A DNA stretch of 64,000 nt, taken from Taxillus chinensis (Eukaryota; Streptophyta; Magnoliopsida; Santalales; Loranthaceae). Location: the NCBI GenBank assembly GCA_023512835.1, contig CM042090.1, positions 57,151,865-57,215,864 on the forward strand, in the 5' to 3' direction. The position numbers were made by a program, and so were the translations under genes. The notes beneath the pieces are model-generated. The model saw only the letters and a list, made by a program, of their open reading frames with translations, searched no databases and was not told where the DNA came from. Shown piece by piece: positions 33,652 through 45,747 of the stretch. How positions within the stretch are numbered: position 1 is the first letter of the stretch; each line of letters opens with the position of its first letter.

Positions 33652-35445
33652 TTGCTGATTGTGCAGGAACAGGTACCTGAAGCTGAAAGCAGCCACCAGA
33701 AACAAAAGATCAATTCCAGCCAGTGGTATCTTGATAGTGCCTGTTCGGTGCACATGACAGATGATGCCTCTCTATTGAGTGAAGTAAGGGAGGTTGTAGC
33801 TTCATCTGTTACTTTCAGGGACAACAAAAAGGGTAAGATTGTTGGTAAGGGTACTCTCTCTAATGGTTATGTTTCAATTCAGAATGAATCTGTTGTTCAA
33901 GGTCTTAAACATAACTTGTTGAGCATAAGTCAATTGTGTGGCAAGGCTTATGAAGTTTTATTCACTAAACACACCTGCATAGTTATGGACCCTATCTCTA
34001 AAGAGGTGAAGCTGAATGGGCATAGACAAGGCAATGTCTACAAGTTGGTCTTTGGTAATGCTCAATCTACTGAACCAATTTGTTTTCTGTCCAAAGCTTC
34101 ACCTGACATTAGTTGGTTGTGGCACAAGAGATTTGGCCATTTAAACTTTAAGACTATGTCTAAACTGGTATCTCCTGATTTGGTTGAGGGCTTACGCAAG
34201 CATGTTTATGAGAAAGAACACCCTTGTAGGGATTGTCAGCTAGGTAAGCAGGTTAAAGATTCCTTTAAGAGTGTAGATAAAACCTCAATCACACAACCAC
34301 TTGAACTTCTGCACATGGACCTATGTGGACCAATCAATGTGTCTTCGTTATCTGGTGCACGATGCTTTCTTGTAGTAGTAGATGACTATACTAGATACAC
34401 ATGGGTCATGTTTCTCAGAAACAAAACTGCAACATTTGAGAATCTTGTTGAACTCTTCAATTGGGTCACTAATGTTAAGAGTCTTTCTATTAAGTGCATT
34501 CGCAATGATCTTGGCAAGGAATTTGAATTTTCTGATATGTTAGAGTTTTGTACTGAACATGGTATCTAGCATAATTTCTCAGCACTAAGAACTCCACAAC
34601 AAAATGGAGTGGCTGAAAGAAAGAATCAGACATTAGTTGAAGCAATTAGAACCATGTTGACAGGAGCTCAGTTCCCAAAATCCTTATGGGCTGAAGCTGT
34701 TGCCACTGCTTGTTATGTACAAAACAGAACTCTAATTAACAAACGAGCCATAAAAACACCCTATGAGTTATGGAAGGGAAGGAGACCAAACATTGGTCAC
34801 CTAAGGATCTTCGGGTGTACTTGCTACAGTCTGAACAATGGCAAGGATTACTTGAATAAGTTTGATGGCAAATCAGATGATGGATATCTCGTTGGATATT
34901 TCATGACTAGCAAGGCTTATCGTGTGTTTAATAGAAGGACTAAAGTCGATGAAGAGTCTATTCATATTTCTTTTGATGAGACTAACCATGGAATGCAGAA
35001 AGGAGATCAAAATGTAAATGAAGTGCAGGACACTATCATTGTAGAAGACCAAGACACAGATAACCCTACTTCAATAGAACCAATGGAAGATGCACCTGAA
35101 CCTAATGAACAAAGAGATGAACCGGTTACTGCGGAAACAAGTCAAAAATCAGTAGAAAATCATGACCTTTACACTCAACCTGCTCAGTCTCTGCCACTTC
35201 CACCAGCCCAAGAACCTGACATTGAGCAATTGGGCATTCATCATGAAGAAAGAGAAGACCTTCCAAAGGCAAGGAGAAGGTTAAAGGACCACCCTTCTAA
35301 ACTGATAATAGGAGATCCTGCTGCACGAGTTAAAACAAGGGTTGCCACACTCCATGAAAATCTTTATATGTGTTTCCTATCACAAGTGGAGCCAAAATCA
35401 GTTGATGATGCAGTTCAGGATCATTACTGGATTGATGCGATGTAA
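33652..35445 (+). pseudogene. pol: Element A pol: protease and integrase
   Basis: Copia protease site WYLDSACSVHMTDD has its catalytic Asp at about 33733 (family: DSGCSxHMT). The GAG-pre-integrase zinc region WLWHKRFGHLNF ... CRDCQLGKQ follows. The integrase core keeps Asp in LLHMDLCGPINV, Asp in CIRNDLGKEFEF and Glu in TPQQNGVAERKNQTLVEA. The linker to RT is acidic and ends GDPAARVKTRVATLHENLYM. Stops are TAG at 34567-34569 (position of Gln in GIQHNFS) and TAA at 35443-35445 (AM*EEL; family has Gln). The frame is otherwise continuous, so damage is by point mutation only. Confidence 0.88.
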
Positions 35446-36917
35446 GAAGAATTAAATCAGTTCAAAAGACAGAAAGTATGGGAGTTGGTCAACAGGCCCA
35501 GATCACAGCAAGTCATTGGCGTGAAATGGATTTTCAGAAACAAACTTGATGATGATGGTGTTGTAATCATAAACAAGGCCAGATTGGTTGCAAAAGGATA
35601 CAGACAAGAAGAAGGAATAAACTATGATGAAACCTTTGCACTAGTTGCTAGACTGGAGGCCATCCGCATGTTCTTAGCATATGCAGCATTCAAGGACTTC
35701 AAAGTTTATCATATGGATGTCAAGAGTGCTTTCTTGAATGGAGACCTCCAAGAAGAAGTCTATGTTGAACAACCGCCTGGATTTCAAGAGCCAAACCAAG
35801 AGCACAAGGTATACAAACTAAAGAAGGCTCTATATGGACTAAAACAAGCTCCCAGAGCGTGGTATGAAACATTGTCAGAGTTTCTGATCAAGAACAAGTT
35901 CAGAAAAGGAAAAAATGACCCCACACTATTTCTCAAGGAAGGAAAAGGATCACCCTTGATAGTCCAAATTTATGTGGATGACATCATCTTCGGATCAAGG
36001 GACAAAAAGCAATGTGAAGACTTCTCCCATCTAATGAAAAATGAATATGAGATGAGTATGATGGGAGAACTCTCATTCTTCCTTGGATTGGAGGTCAAGC
36101 AGTTGGAGGATGGGATTTTTATCAGTCAAACCAAATACACCAAGGAGATACTGAAGAAGTTTAAGATGACTAATGTGACTCACATGGAAACTCCCATTCC
36201 TACAAATGCCAAACTGGATATGGATGAAGCAGGCAAGGAAGTGGATATCTCATAATACAAAGCATGATTGGATCCTTGCTGTACCTAACAGCAAGCAGAC
36301 CTGACATAATGTTTGCAATATGTATCTGTGCCAGATACGAAGCTAATCCCAAGGAATCCCACTTGTCTCATGTCAAGAGAATTATGCGGTATCTGAAGGG
36401 AACTGAAAATTTGGGACTATGGTATCCAAGAGAGTCTGATTTCAAACTGAGAGGATATTCAGATGCAGACTTTGCCGGATGCAGGATTGATAGGAAGAGC
36501 ACAAGTAGAATATGCCAACTTCTTGGCAACAGACTTGTATCCTCGTTTAGCAAGAAACAGAATTCAGTTTCAACCTCCACAGCTGAAGCTGAATATATTG
36601 CTGCAGGAAGCTGTTGTGCTCAGTTGCTTTGGATGGCCAGTCAACTTTCAGACTATGGGTTTAACCTGAAGGCTATGCCTCTGTACTGTGACAATACAAG
36701 CGCCATTGCAATCTCCAACAATCCTGTTATGCATCCCAAAACCAAGCACATTGAAGTCAGACATCACTTCATACGTGACCATGTGCTGAAGAAAGACATT
36801 TCCCTGGAGTATATATCCACTGATGACCAGCTTGCCGACATATTCACCAAACCACTGCAAGAAGCCAGGTTCAATGAACTTCTGACAAAACTTGGCATGT
36901 TAGATTTAAATTCATAA
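35446..36917 (+). pseudogene. pol: Element A pol: reverse transcriptase and RNase H
   Basis: RT motifs in order: [80 protein letters not shown] and catalytic [10 protein letters not shown] (about 35968-35997). At 36253-36262 there is a TAA plus loss of one G in the EYKGMIGSLLYLT motif, so RNase H continues in another frame: YSDADFAGCRIDRKSTS, STAEAEYIAAGSCCAQLLWM, PLYCDNTSAIAISNNPVMHP and TKHIEVRHHFIRDHV. It ends at a natural stop after MLDLNS. Active-site residues of both enzymes are present. Confidence 0.9.
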
Positions 36918-38239
36918 GTCTCACAGCATGTCTTGCGTTTCATTTCAACCTAGTTACCTGTGCATGAACATAAGTATGACACTATTAATGAATATTTATG
37001 TCTCCATGAAAATTAGTTGTGACTAAGTATGATTCATGCAAGTCTACTGTGGGAAATTGAGAAATCACATGGATGAAACTTGCCACCTCTGAACCTGGTT
37101 CAAGTATTTTGTGCAACCTATCATGAATCCTCAAGTCTTGAGTGAAATGAGTGCAATTCCCTTTATCTTTAAATTAAATGATATTCCTATTACTTGTCAT
37201 TTTCATTCTGAGCGAATATCACCTGTGTGGCATTGCATTCATTAACTAGCAGGAACTGTTGTATCTCATGGTACTGTTGGCTTGCATGGAAAGGATCCTC
37301 AATGATTTAATAATCAAAGGATAACTGAGACTATAGTATTTGAGAATCATTAAAAGCCTATTACTTAAAAAGAGCCACTACCTTTCACTAGAAAAAGGTA
37401 AGGGAAAAAAGGCAAAATGATAATACACAATAAATTGACTGCCTATCTTAGGGGAAGTCCTCACTATTCCCCTCGATTGTGTCTCTGTTAGAGTAATAGT
37501 TGGAGGTCAAATTGTATGATTTCGTGATTCAAAAAGATACTGTGTTGAGCTTTGTCCATGTAAAAAGGCTCATGAATAAGCACTGAAAATTGATGCTCTA
37601 CAAAAAAAGAGACAACTCACACAGACAACCTGCATGATCAAACTCCAAACTCTACCTATACTGTGTTGTAAATTAGACAATGATAGAGTGTGTGTTCTGA
37701 TTCTCAAGTCATCTATGCTGAACTGAAAATCATTGTTGCCTCAGGGTTGTGGTAAGATTCTGTTGACCATGAGTATACCAAATAGTGTAATTCTAGTTCC
37801 TGAATCATACTCACATGCTGATCCGAGAGTGAGAGGGTGAGGCCTTCACTGAGTGAGTTTTGCTAATATGTGAGATGACTGTTGATGTTATAACTGGGTT
37901 GTTGCATTTGAAAAACCATGGTTTACTGGATGCTATGTTAACATAGTGATCATTTTCTGGCACAAGATGTAGTGTGATGAAGTACTTAGTCATTTTAAGG
38001 TAAATGGTAGTGATGCAGTAGCCATACATGTAAACCAGGTATTACGGTTGAAAGAAATCAAGTTCTGGGAACGTAATTTCAATTCCACTCATAACACTGT
38101 TCATCATGCATGATATTATGTGAATTATCATATGCATCACATGTGTGTTGTTTAGTGTTGAAAAGGTCCAGAGAAATCCACCTGTCGCTGAATCCGTAGT
38201 CGACTTCAAAGCAAACTACATCAAAGAACTGCTGCCTCG
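36918..38239 (+). other. Element A spacer between pol and third ORF
   Basis: About 1.3 kb, AT-rich, no ORF over ~70 codons, no repeat array and no RNA gene recognised. Sireviruses with an extra ORF have long spacers here. It is cut by M at AAGAC and resumes at 48830. Confidence 0.7.
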
Positions 38240-38244
38240 AAGAC
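38240..38244. repeat. Target duplication left of M (AAGAC)
   Basis: Perfect match to 48825-48829. Confidence 0.92.
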
Positions 38245-39614
38245 TGTTGGTCCTTAGGAGCCTAGAGGGGGGTGAATAGGCTCAAATCAAAACTCTTTTG
38301 CTCTCACAGGTATAACACAATCTGGTTAAAAGATGTAAAATCAGTGCGAAAGATAACCAGATAGTGGAAGTATTTTGCTTTATTATCTGATGATAATTAC
38401 AACAAAATAAGCAGCAATTACAGCTGATTACAATAGCACTCAGTTTTACAGTTACACACACTGGCGTTGATAATCTCTATGAGCTCTTGTACAACAGCCT
38501 ACTTCATGCGCGTATCAGTTCTTCCTTTGTATGTACGCTTTTTTGAATGTACAACACTACTGATATATATAGAAATCCTATGAATTTAACTTGGAACTGT
38601 ATTTTCCGAGCACTGTGTAAACATTACGTTCTTCTCGGAAAATGCTTCTGCTATAACTGCTTCGGATGTGGAGCTCGAAATATTGGAAGCATAAGTGAAT
38701 TGAATTACTTTGCTTGATTCCAATTGCATTTGAGACTACATCCACATCTCCGAGTGCTCCACGTGTAGGATAGTTTAGATCTTCAATGAGTTTGTCTTAC
38801 ATCGAAACACAGCGAGCTGATACCATAAATGCGGTATGGATAAGTTGAAGTAGCGTCTTTTTAGTCCGGTATAGATTTCCTTACTCCGTATTAACGAGGC
38901 TCGGATCCTTACTCCGTGTCAGTTATTGCTTACTCCGTGTACATGATGTCCTGAAATCCTTATTCTGTGTTAGCGCTTCCTTACTCCGCATGAGGTAGAT
39001 ATGCAGAATCCTTATTCCGCATCAGCACTTCCTTACTCCACGTGAGGTAGATATGCGGAATCCTTATTCCGCATCAGCGCTTCCTTACTCTGCATGAGTT
39101 CCTTACTCCACTTGAGTAATGATTCCGATTCCTTATTCTGTATCAGTTGTCCTTACTCAGCATCAGTCATTTCTTACTCCGCTCGAATGAAAGACTCGGA
39201 TTCCTTAGTCCGTATCTTCTTTTCCTTAGACAGCTGGAGTGAAAGACTTAATTCTTTCTCTGCCATAAATCTCTCTTACTCTGTACGAGGTGTAGACTCG
39301 GATTCTCATTCCGCATAAAATGACTTAGTCCAATCAACAATAAAAGCGCGGATTCCTTAGTCGTTTTGTCAAGTGATTAGTCCGTACGGAGAGTCCTTAC
39401 TCCGGATGAAGACTTGGTTATTTACCAAGTGTTTGACGACACTCATGATAATCCGGATCAGGATTATATATCCTGTCCTTTGCTTTGCTCTTACAGGAGT
39501 AGGTCCGGATTAAAGTTTTATCTTCTGCATAGACTTACAATAAACATGAAACATCTTAAATCAAATTACATAGGGCTTGATCCGCATCATCCAAATTCTA
39601 GGTTTGATCCAACA
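38245..39614 (-). repeat. Element M 3' LTR
   Basis: 1370 bp, plus-strand ends TGTTGGTCC and GATCCAACA, perfect terminal inverted repeat TGTTGG/CCAACA. From about 38870 to 39420 it is packed with TCCTTACTCCG and ATTCCGCAT motifs forming palindromes. Confidence 0.93.
38870..39420 (-). repeat. Palindrome-rich array in M 3' LTR
   Basis: More than a dozen degenerate units of CCTTACTCCG(C/T)ATNAG. An example near 39053-39075 has arms ATGCGGAAT and ATTCCGCAT around CCTT. The matching region of the 5' LTR is 48070-48610. Confidence 0.85.
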
Positions 39615-39758
39615 ATCTCCCCCAATATGGATATGCCAAACCCTTTGTAATCTGATTCGGTTAAGCAACAAGATATACACAGAGATAAGGATAAACAAAA
39701 GAAATTTCCACTATGTCAGCAACCGTAATACAAAGTAAGCCTTAGTACAAAAGTTATA
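39615..39758 (-). other. Element M polypurine tract and short 3' untranslated part
   Basis: CATATTGGGGGAGAT on the minus strand (39615-39629) abuts the 3' LTR. Confidence 0.85.
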
Positions 39759-42541
39759 CTAAGAATTGTAAGGCTTACTGTAATTGAAGATTTTAGTTGC
39801 TGCCTGCTCCCTTAGCCACTTAGGCTGTTCTTTAGTGCACAGAAAAAAATAATTCCAGTTAGGATCATACTTCAAAAGGTGCCTAATAAAGTAGCAGACA
39901 TAGGCTCCACAGCTTTCTCCATCAGGTTGTTGGGGAACTTCTCCTTCTCTCCGAATTGTCGAATTGAGAAGAGCATTGGGAGGCAGAGGAGGTTGGCCAA
40001 TTGAGTCGAAGAGTCCATTCTGTCTGATAGCATCTGACAGAGTTCCGAGCAGTGGTCCAAGTTGGCTTCTTCCCATCTGGTGTCCCACAACCTGATGAGA
40101 GTCATACAGAACAACTCTCATGCCCTTGATGGAGAAGACTGCAAGCATGTGATGAGGAGTGCTAATCCTGTATGAAATGGGAACAGTTGTAAGATCTTTC
40201 CATGGCTTACTATTCTCAGCTGTTCCATTGATGAGGGTCTGAAGTAAGTCCATTTCAGGAAGGTAGTGATCAAGCCAACAAGGTAGGATATCGATCAGAT
40301 GCTCTTCTTGGTACAAGGTGGGGAACAACCTCATCTCTTCCTTTATCGCCAAGGTGAAGTTGTCAATGTCCTCACTGGAGAATTGTCCTTTCTCTGACAA
40401 TAGGGTGCTTATGTCTTCAGGGGAGAAAGGGGACAGAGATGACAAAAACCTTTTTGGGGTAGAGGGAGCAGCACTCGCATATGCTAACATGGCTGCATGT
40501 ACACGCCCATCTGTATCATATGGGTCCAATTCCGCGTATGATGGGAGAAACGTGACTTGCGGAGCCTAAGCAGATGAGAAGGGAGCTGTAGTGGAGGAGT
40601 TGGGATGGTCAGAAAGAGCTGGAGCAGCACTGGATGGTCCAGAGAAGTGGCTGCGTTTGGGAACCGGGAGGCCCGGAGGAAGGGTAAGTGCAGGTCTTCG
40701 GATGGGAACGCCAATAGTATCAGGAGCAGTAGTGGAAGGGGATGGATCAGATGGGGCATTCTCCCCCTATTTGGCAGATCGGCGAGGAGGGCGAGAGGGA
40801 CGACCCACAACCTGAGTCAGATCCCGGACAGAAGTGGATAGGCCCAAAAGAGATTGGGCAATAAGGTCCAGCTTCTGATCCAGTGAGAGAGAGGAGTTGG
40901 AGAGAGCGGAAAGGATATGGGTCCTGATTTCATCAACTTTATCAGCAATGACCTAGGCCTGGGAGCGATTGTCCTCCGCAATATGATCTAGCTGAACAGA
41001 GACCGCGGCTTCAGACAGGATCGTGGCAAATGAGGTACGCCCAAGGCCAGAGGCAGGAGCCTTTGAGGACTCCCCCGCATGTAGAGGTGCAGGAGTGCAC
41101 AGGGCGGAGGAGTCAGCAAGTGGAGAGAACGATGAGGGAACAGCAGCAATAGCAAGTGTAGCGGAGCCACTTTGACCGAAGAGGTCAATAAGGGGAATGT
41201 CCACACGAGAGGAGGGACCAGCCTCAGCAGGGATAGGAGTCCGTACGTCGTGAGCAAGTCCGGAAGAGGCAGCAGCAGTTAGAGGTGCGGCCTGAAGTAG
41301 AGACGGCGTTAGAAAACCGTGTTCAGAGTTCCAAATAATCATAGCTTCTGGGTTTGGGTATGTTTGGTGTAATACACCCGGAGAGCAGATTCAGGGATGT
41401 CGGCAGTGTGAGATAGACTGAAATGGAGCCAGTAGTCAGTCAGAATGTCAGTGGGAAGATGGTCGAGGTAGTCTTGAGGGTCAACAATGTGTGCTGGAGA
41501 GGCAGCTGTACGAGAGGTAGGTATGTCAGCGATGACAGCAGCAATGGCAGCAGTCACCGGAGAGGTGGGTGCGGGAGCACCAGCAGTAGCATCGGCAGCA
41601 GTAGCAAGAGGGATAACAGCAGTGGCATCAGCAGGAGGGGCTGAAGAAACAGTCTCATGGGGAAGCGGCAGAGAGGGCCCTGCAGCATCAGAAGGAGCAG
41701 CACGAACGTTGTGCTGCGAACTGCGGGAGCGTGCCGGAGCGGCAACGGACCGGATGCGTGAAGACCGGTGGGTGGAGCTAACCTCGTGACCCGAGCTGGG
41801 GGCGGGGTCACCAACGGAACTATCTTGATGTTCCGATACAACAACGCGTGCACGAGAGACAGAAGGACGGCGAACAGTGAGCGTCCCATCGGAGGTGAGA
41901 TGACGAAAGTAAAAATTCTGCGGGAAGGGAATCGTCAACTAGTCCTGGAAGTGCGCAGGGCGTAGATGTTTGAAAAGTTGTGAGAGAATCCGTCCAAAAG
42001 ACGAATTCCGTTTTCCGTTCCGCATAACCCGAAAAAGAAAATCGCCCCAGTCTAGAGGCAATTGCTCAAAGACCACGTACATCGCCAGGAGCAAATCGTA
42101 CGGGACTAAGTCAAGAGCCGTAGAGCGAGCCAGTAAGCATCGACTAAGTATGGTGGCCATACAGCGATAGGGGCCTTGAAAAGACTTCATCCTGTATTCC
42201 TTCACTTTGGAGGGACATCCCATGGCAGTAGCCATGGTTTGAGCGCTCGGCTGGTAATCACTACCGCTTGGGAAATGGAAGACGTCACAGATCACTTGAG
42301 GAGTGATCTTAATGGGTTGACCTCGGATACCAGAGACAATCGACTGGTCACTGGATTCGAAGTGCTCATAGAAAGATAGGACGTCTGAGATGAGAAGATC
42401 AGCCGGGCCAGAGACGATGTTGAGTAGACCACTGGAGGCTAACAAGGAGCGAACCTTATTGAGCCAGGCTGGAGGGTCGGAAATGCCGGGCTAGTCGACA
42501 AGATGGCCAGGAACAACGCCGTAGAGAGTGGGAGATGTCAT
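39759..42541 (-). pseudogene. Element M third ORF: plant-transposon domain, linker, Ulp1-like protease
   Basis: About 927 codons in the position of an env gene. Start ATG at 42541 (MTSPTLYGVVPGHLVD, then a stop). The N-terminal part (to about 41940) has VLSFYEHFESSDQSIVSGIR, GQPIKITPQVICDVFHFPSG and ALDLVPYDLLLAMYVVFEQL, like the plant transposon-associated domain I recall as PF20167. The middle is Ala/Ser/Pro/Thr rich. The C-terminal ~250 residues (40529-39759) look like a C48/Ulp1 cysteine protease: PHHMLAVFSIKGMRVVLYDS and QQPDGESCGAYVCYFIRHLL give His (40149-40151), Asp (40101-40103), Gln and Cys (39909-39911). Stops at 42491, 41939, 40953, about 40770 and 40567, and a frameshift near 41340. 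No signal peptide or membrane segment. In cells such enzymes cleave SUMO. Confidence 0.75.
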
Positions 42542-44250
42542 TGGAATTGGAAGATTGAAGGAGAAGGAAGGGGAGGTCTTTGGTGAATAGAGAACAAAGA
42601 GGGTTTAGGGTTCTGAGTAGTGAAAGTGATAGCCTCGCGCATGCATGAGAGTTTAGTATAAATAGGACCCATTCCGTGGAAACCAGCGGGTCTCGGGTTT
42701 AAGCGAGATGAGAAGTGATCCGCCTGACAATCCAATGTCATTAGACTTGATGTATTAGCGCCATCGAGTAAACTAATGACGTGGCGGCCGTGCTAACCAT
42801 TCAATAATGACAGCTGTATTCATACTGCCAAATTTTGAAAAGACAAATTATCGGGCTCGAGATGTGCATTTAATGAACCATCATTATTCCTCCTCAACAA
42901 GATGCGATGTAAGATAATCACTTGGTTTATCGCGAATTGAGAATTCCAAGAGTCAGGAGGAATTAAACCGACTCTCATCCTGGCTTGATATTGTCCGTGT
43001 GAACTATATCCGGATGATAGACTGACTGTCCGTAGAAGCTGAGTACTGATAAAGAATGATTCCTTAGTTGTCTTGGTGTCGAGGAAATAAGAAGTACCAC
43101 AACACTTCAAATCCGAGACATCAAAACAAGATAGAGCAATGAAGTGCAAAGAGAATCTGAACATATAGCTTGAAAAATAAACTAAAGAAACAGTAGACTA
43201 ACAAGTTGAGTTAGTACAGATATAGATCAAATAGTCTAAGTGAGAACATCATAATCTGAACTAAAAAGAGACAGAACTTATGCATATGTAAGAATAGTAA
43301 CAAGACACATACATATGAATTATGATCAAATTACTGAAGAAAATGCATATGACAACTGATAAACATATAAGTTCATGTAGGTCAACATAGCGAAACCTTC
43401 ATACTGACAATGATAGCTAAGATAAATTAAAAATCACATGATTTTCCCAAGTTAGGATTCATGAGTGAAACTGGGGATATGAACACATGTCAAAAGCAGG
43501 CAGATGATTGTCCGATTAAAATGCACAGTTGAGGAAAGAAAGACATCCAACCATGCCACAATTCTGATTCATCATAGCATGTCCAGTCAGATCCGGAAGT
43601 GAAAGTTTAGAGGAAGGAGCATCCGAGACATAAAAAAGGGGTCATTACAGAGGTAATAAATGAAGCTTTTGCTCCCCCTTAGATCATGCGATCCTCTCAG
43701 TGAAAGACTCCCCCTCAGATAGACAACTAGGAAAGAGGTCATGAGACATATACGAGGGGTATTACTAGATTGATCAATGAAGCATTTTCTCCCCCGTAGA
43801 TCATGCGATCCTCTCAGTTGACGTTTCCTGCTTAGAGAAAGTTAGCGCTATCTACCCTTTTAGGAAACTACACTTCAGAAGCTAATCAGACTGCGACTGC
43901 ATATACATCCACCAGACATTCCGAGCTAACCCATTTCATTTCTTCAACTATACATGATAATAGAGCAATCTAAATGAACCGGCATATGTCATGTGGTGGA
44001 GAATGAGAATCAAGATCATGAAATCCTAAAAAGATTATTCATATAAGTTTTAATCATGTTGGCTTAAACGACTTCAGTCGGGAAACGCAAGCATCCTCCC
44101 AAAAAAAAAACTTTGGTATTTATCAGACGCATAGGACACATTAAGCAGTAAGTATGATCAAAAATTAAGTTCGGTATGAATCTATTACTTTCAATAAAAG
44201 CACAATGCATGTTCTGAAAGAAGATATACTATTGAGTGATTTAAGTGAAG
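42542..44250 (-). other. Element M spacer between pol and third ORF
   Basis: 1.7 kb without coding capacity. It has two ~75-bp direct repeats (43626-43700 and 43743-43817) each holding a polypurine-like tract (minus strand AAGGGGGAGC, ACGGGGGAGA), with another, GAGGGGGAGT, between them. No RNA gene seen. Confidence 0.7.
43626..43817 (-). repeat. Direct repeat pair with internal polypurine tracts
   Basis: Units share GAGACATA, GGGGT(C/A)ATTAC, GATCATGCGATCCTCTCAGT and a CCCCC tract; spaced 117 bp. They resemble internal polypurine tracts described for Sireviruses. Confidence 0.75.
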
Positions 44251-45747
44251 CTATGCAGAAAAGTCAAGCATACCTAATCGGAAGAGTAATTCAGAAAACC
44301 TTGCATCAGGTAGGGGCTTGGTAAGTATGTCTGCCAGTTGATCTTCAGTAGCAACATGTTCCATAGATATATGCTTTCTGAGAACATGGTCGCGAATGAA
44401 GTGATACCTGACCTCAATGTGCTTCGTCTTTGGGTGCATGACAGGATTGTTGCTGATAGTGATTGCACTAATGTTGTCATAGTAGAGTGGAATAGATGTC
44501 ACGTTGAAACCGTAGTCAGTAAGTTGACTTTGCATCCAGAGTAGCTGTGCGCAGCAACTCCCAGTAGCTATATATTCTGCCTCACCAGTACAGGTTGATA
44601 CGGAATTCTACTTCTTACTGAACCATGAAATTAATCTATTTCCAAGAAACTGACACGTACCACTTGTGCTTTTCCTGTCGATGCGACACCCAAAGAAAAT
44701 CAGCATCGAATATCCAGGATAAGGTGAAGTTGGACTCCTTTGGGTACCGAGTCCCAAATTCACAGTCCCTTTAAGATACCTTAATATCCGTTTGACATGA
44801 AGCATATGTGACTCTTTGGGATTCGCCTGATATCTTACACAGATGCAGGTTGCAAACATAATGTCCGAGCGACTTACTGTAAGATACAACAAGGATCCTA
44901 TCATCCCTTTGTATTCAGTCAAATTTACTGATTCGCCATCCACATCAGGGTCTAACTTGGCACTGACTGGCATTGGAGTCTTGACGGGAGATGAACCTTC
45001 CATACCAAACTTCTTAATTAAGTCACGTGTGTACTTAGCTTGGTTGATGAAGATCCCTTCCTTCAATTGTTTGACTTCTATTCCAAGGAAGTAGGACAGT
45101 TCTCCCATCATACTCATCTCAAAGTTGCCAGTCATCGACTTTGCAAATTCTTTACAAAGTCTCAGATTTGATGATCCGAAAATGATATCATCCATATATA
45201 TTTGTACGATCAGAGTATGTCCTTTCTCTTGTCGTAGGAATAAAGTGGTGTCTATCTTCCCTTTTTGGAAGTTGTGAGCAAGTAGGAATTCTGATAGTGT
45301 GTCGTACCAGGCTCTTGGAGCTTGCTTCAAACCATACAAAGCTTTCCAAAGCTTGTAGACTAGATGTCCTGCCTAAGGTTCAATGAAACCGGGAGGTTGT
45401 TTAACATACACCTCCTCTTGAAGATCTCCATTCAGAAATGCGCTTTTGACGTCCATTTGATAAACTACAAAGTTTTCATATGAAGCATACGGCAGAAACA
45501 TTCTGATTGCCTTAAGTCTTGCTACCGGAACAAAGGTCTCATCATAGTCTATTCCTTCTTCTTGACGATATCCTTTGGCTACCAGTCTGGCTTTGTTCCG
45601 GATTACTATTCCATCCGTATCAAGCTTGTTCCGGAACACCCATTTAACCCCAATGACTTGCTGAGACTTAGGCCTTGGTACTAGAGTCCACACATCATTT
45701 CGCTTAAATTGATTTAGCTCTTCTTACATGGCTTCTATCCAGTTTGA
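44251..45747 (-). pseudogene. pol: Element M pol: reverse transcriptase and RNase H
   Basis: One frame throughout. [82 protein letters not shown] and catalytic IYMDDIIFGS. RNase H: GEAEYIATGSCCAQLLWMQS, PLYYDNISAITISNNPVMHP and TKHIEVRYHFIRDHV, ending DFSA and a stop at 44251. Stops at 45725-45727 (AM*EEL, the same site as in A), 45373-45375 and 44608-44610 (CAG to TAG). The YSDADFAG motif reads YSMLIFFG because of a local pair of compensating indels near 44700, so one RNase H catalytic site is lost. Confidence 0.88.

Noticed and set aside
36918..38239. Hidden gene in the spacer of A
   Set aside because: No frame over ~70 codons, no conserved motif and no RNA fold signal evident by eye.
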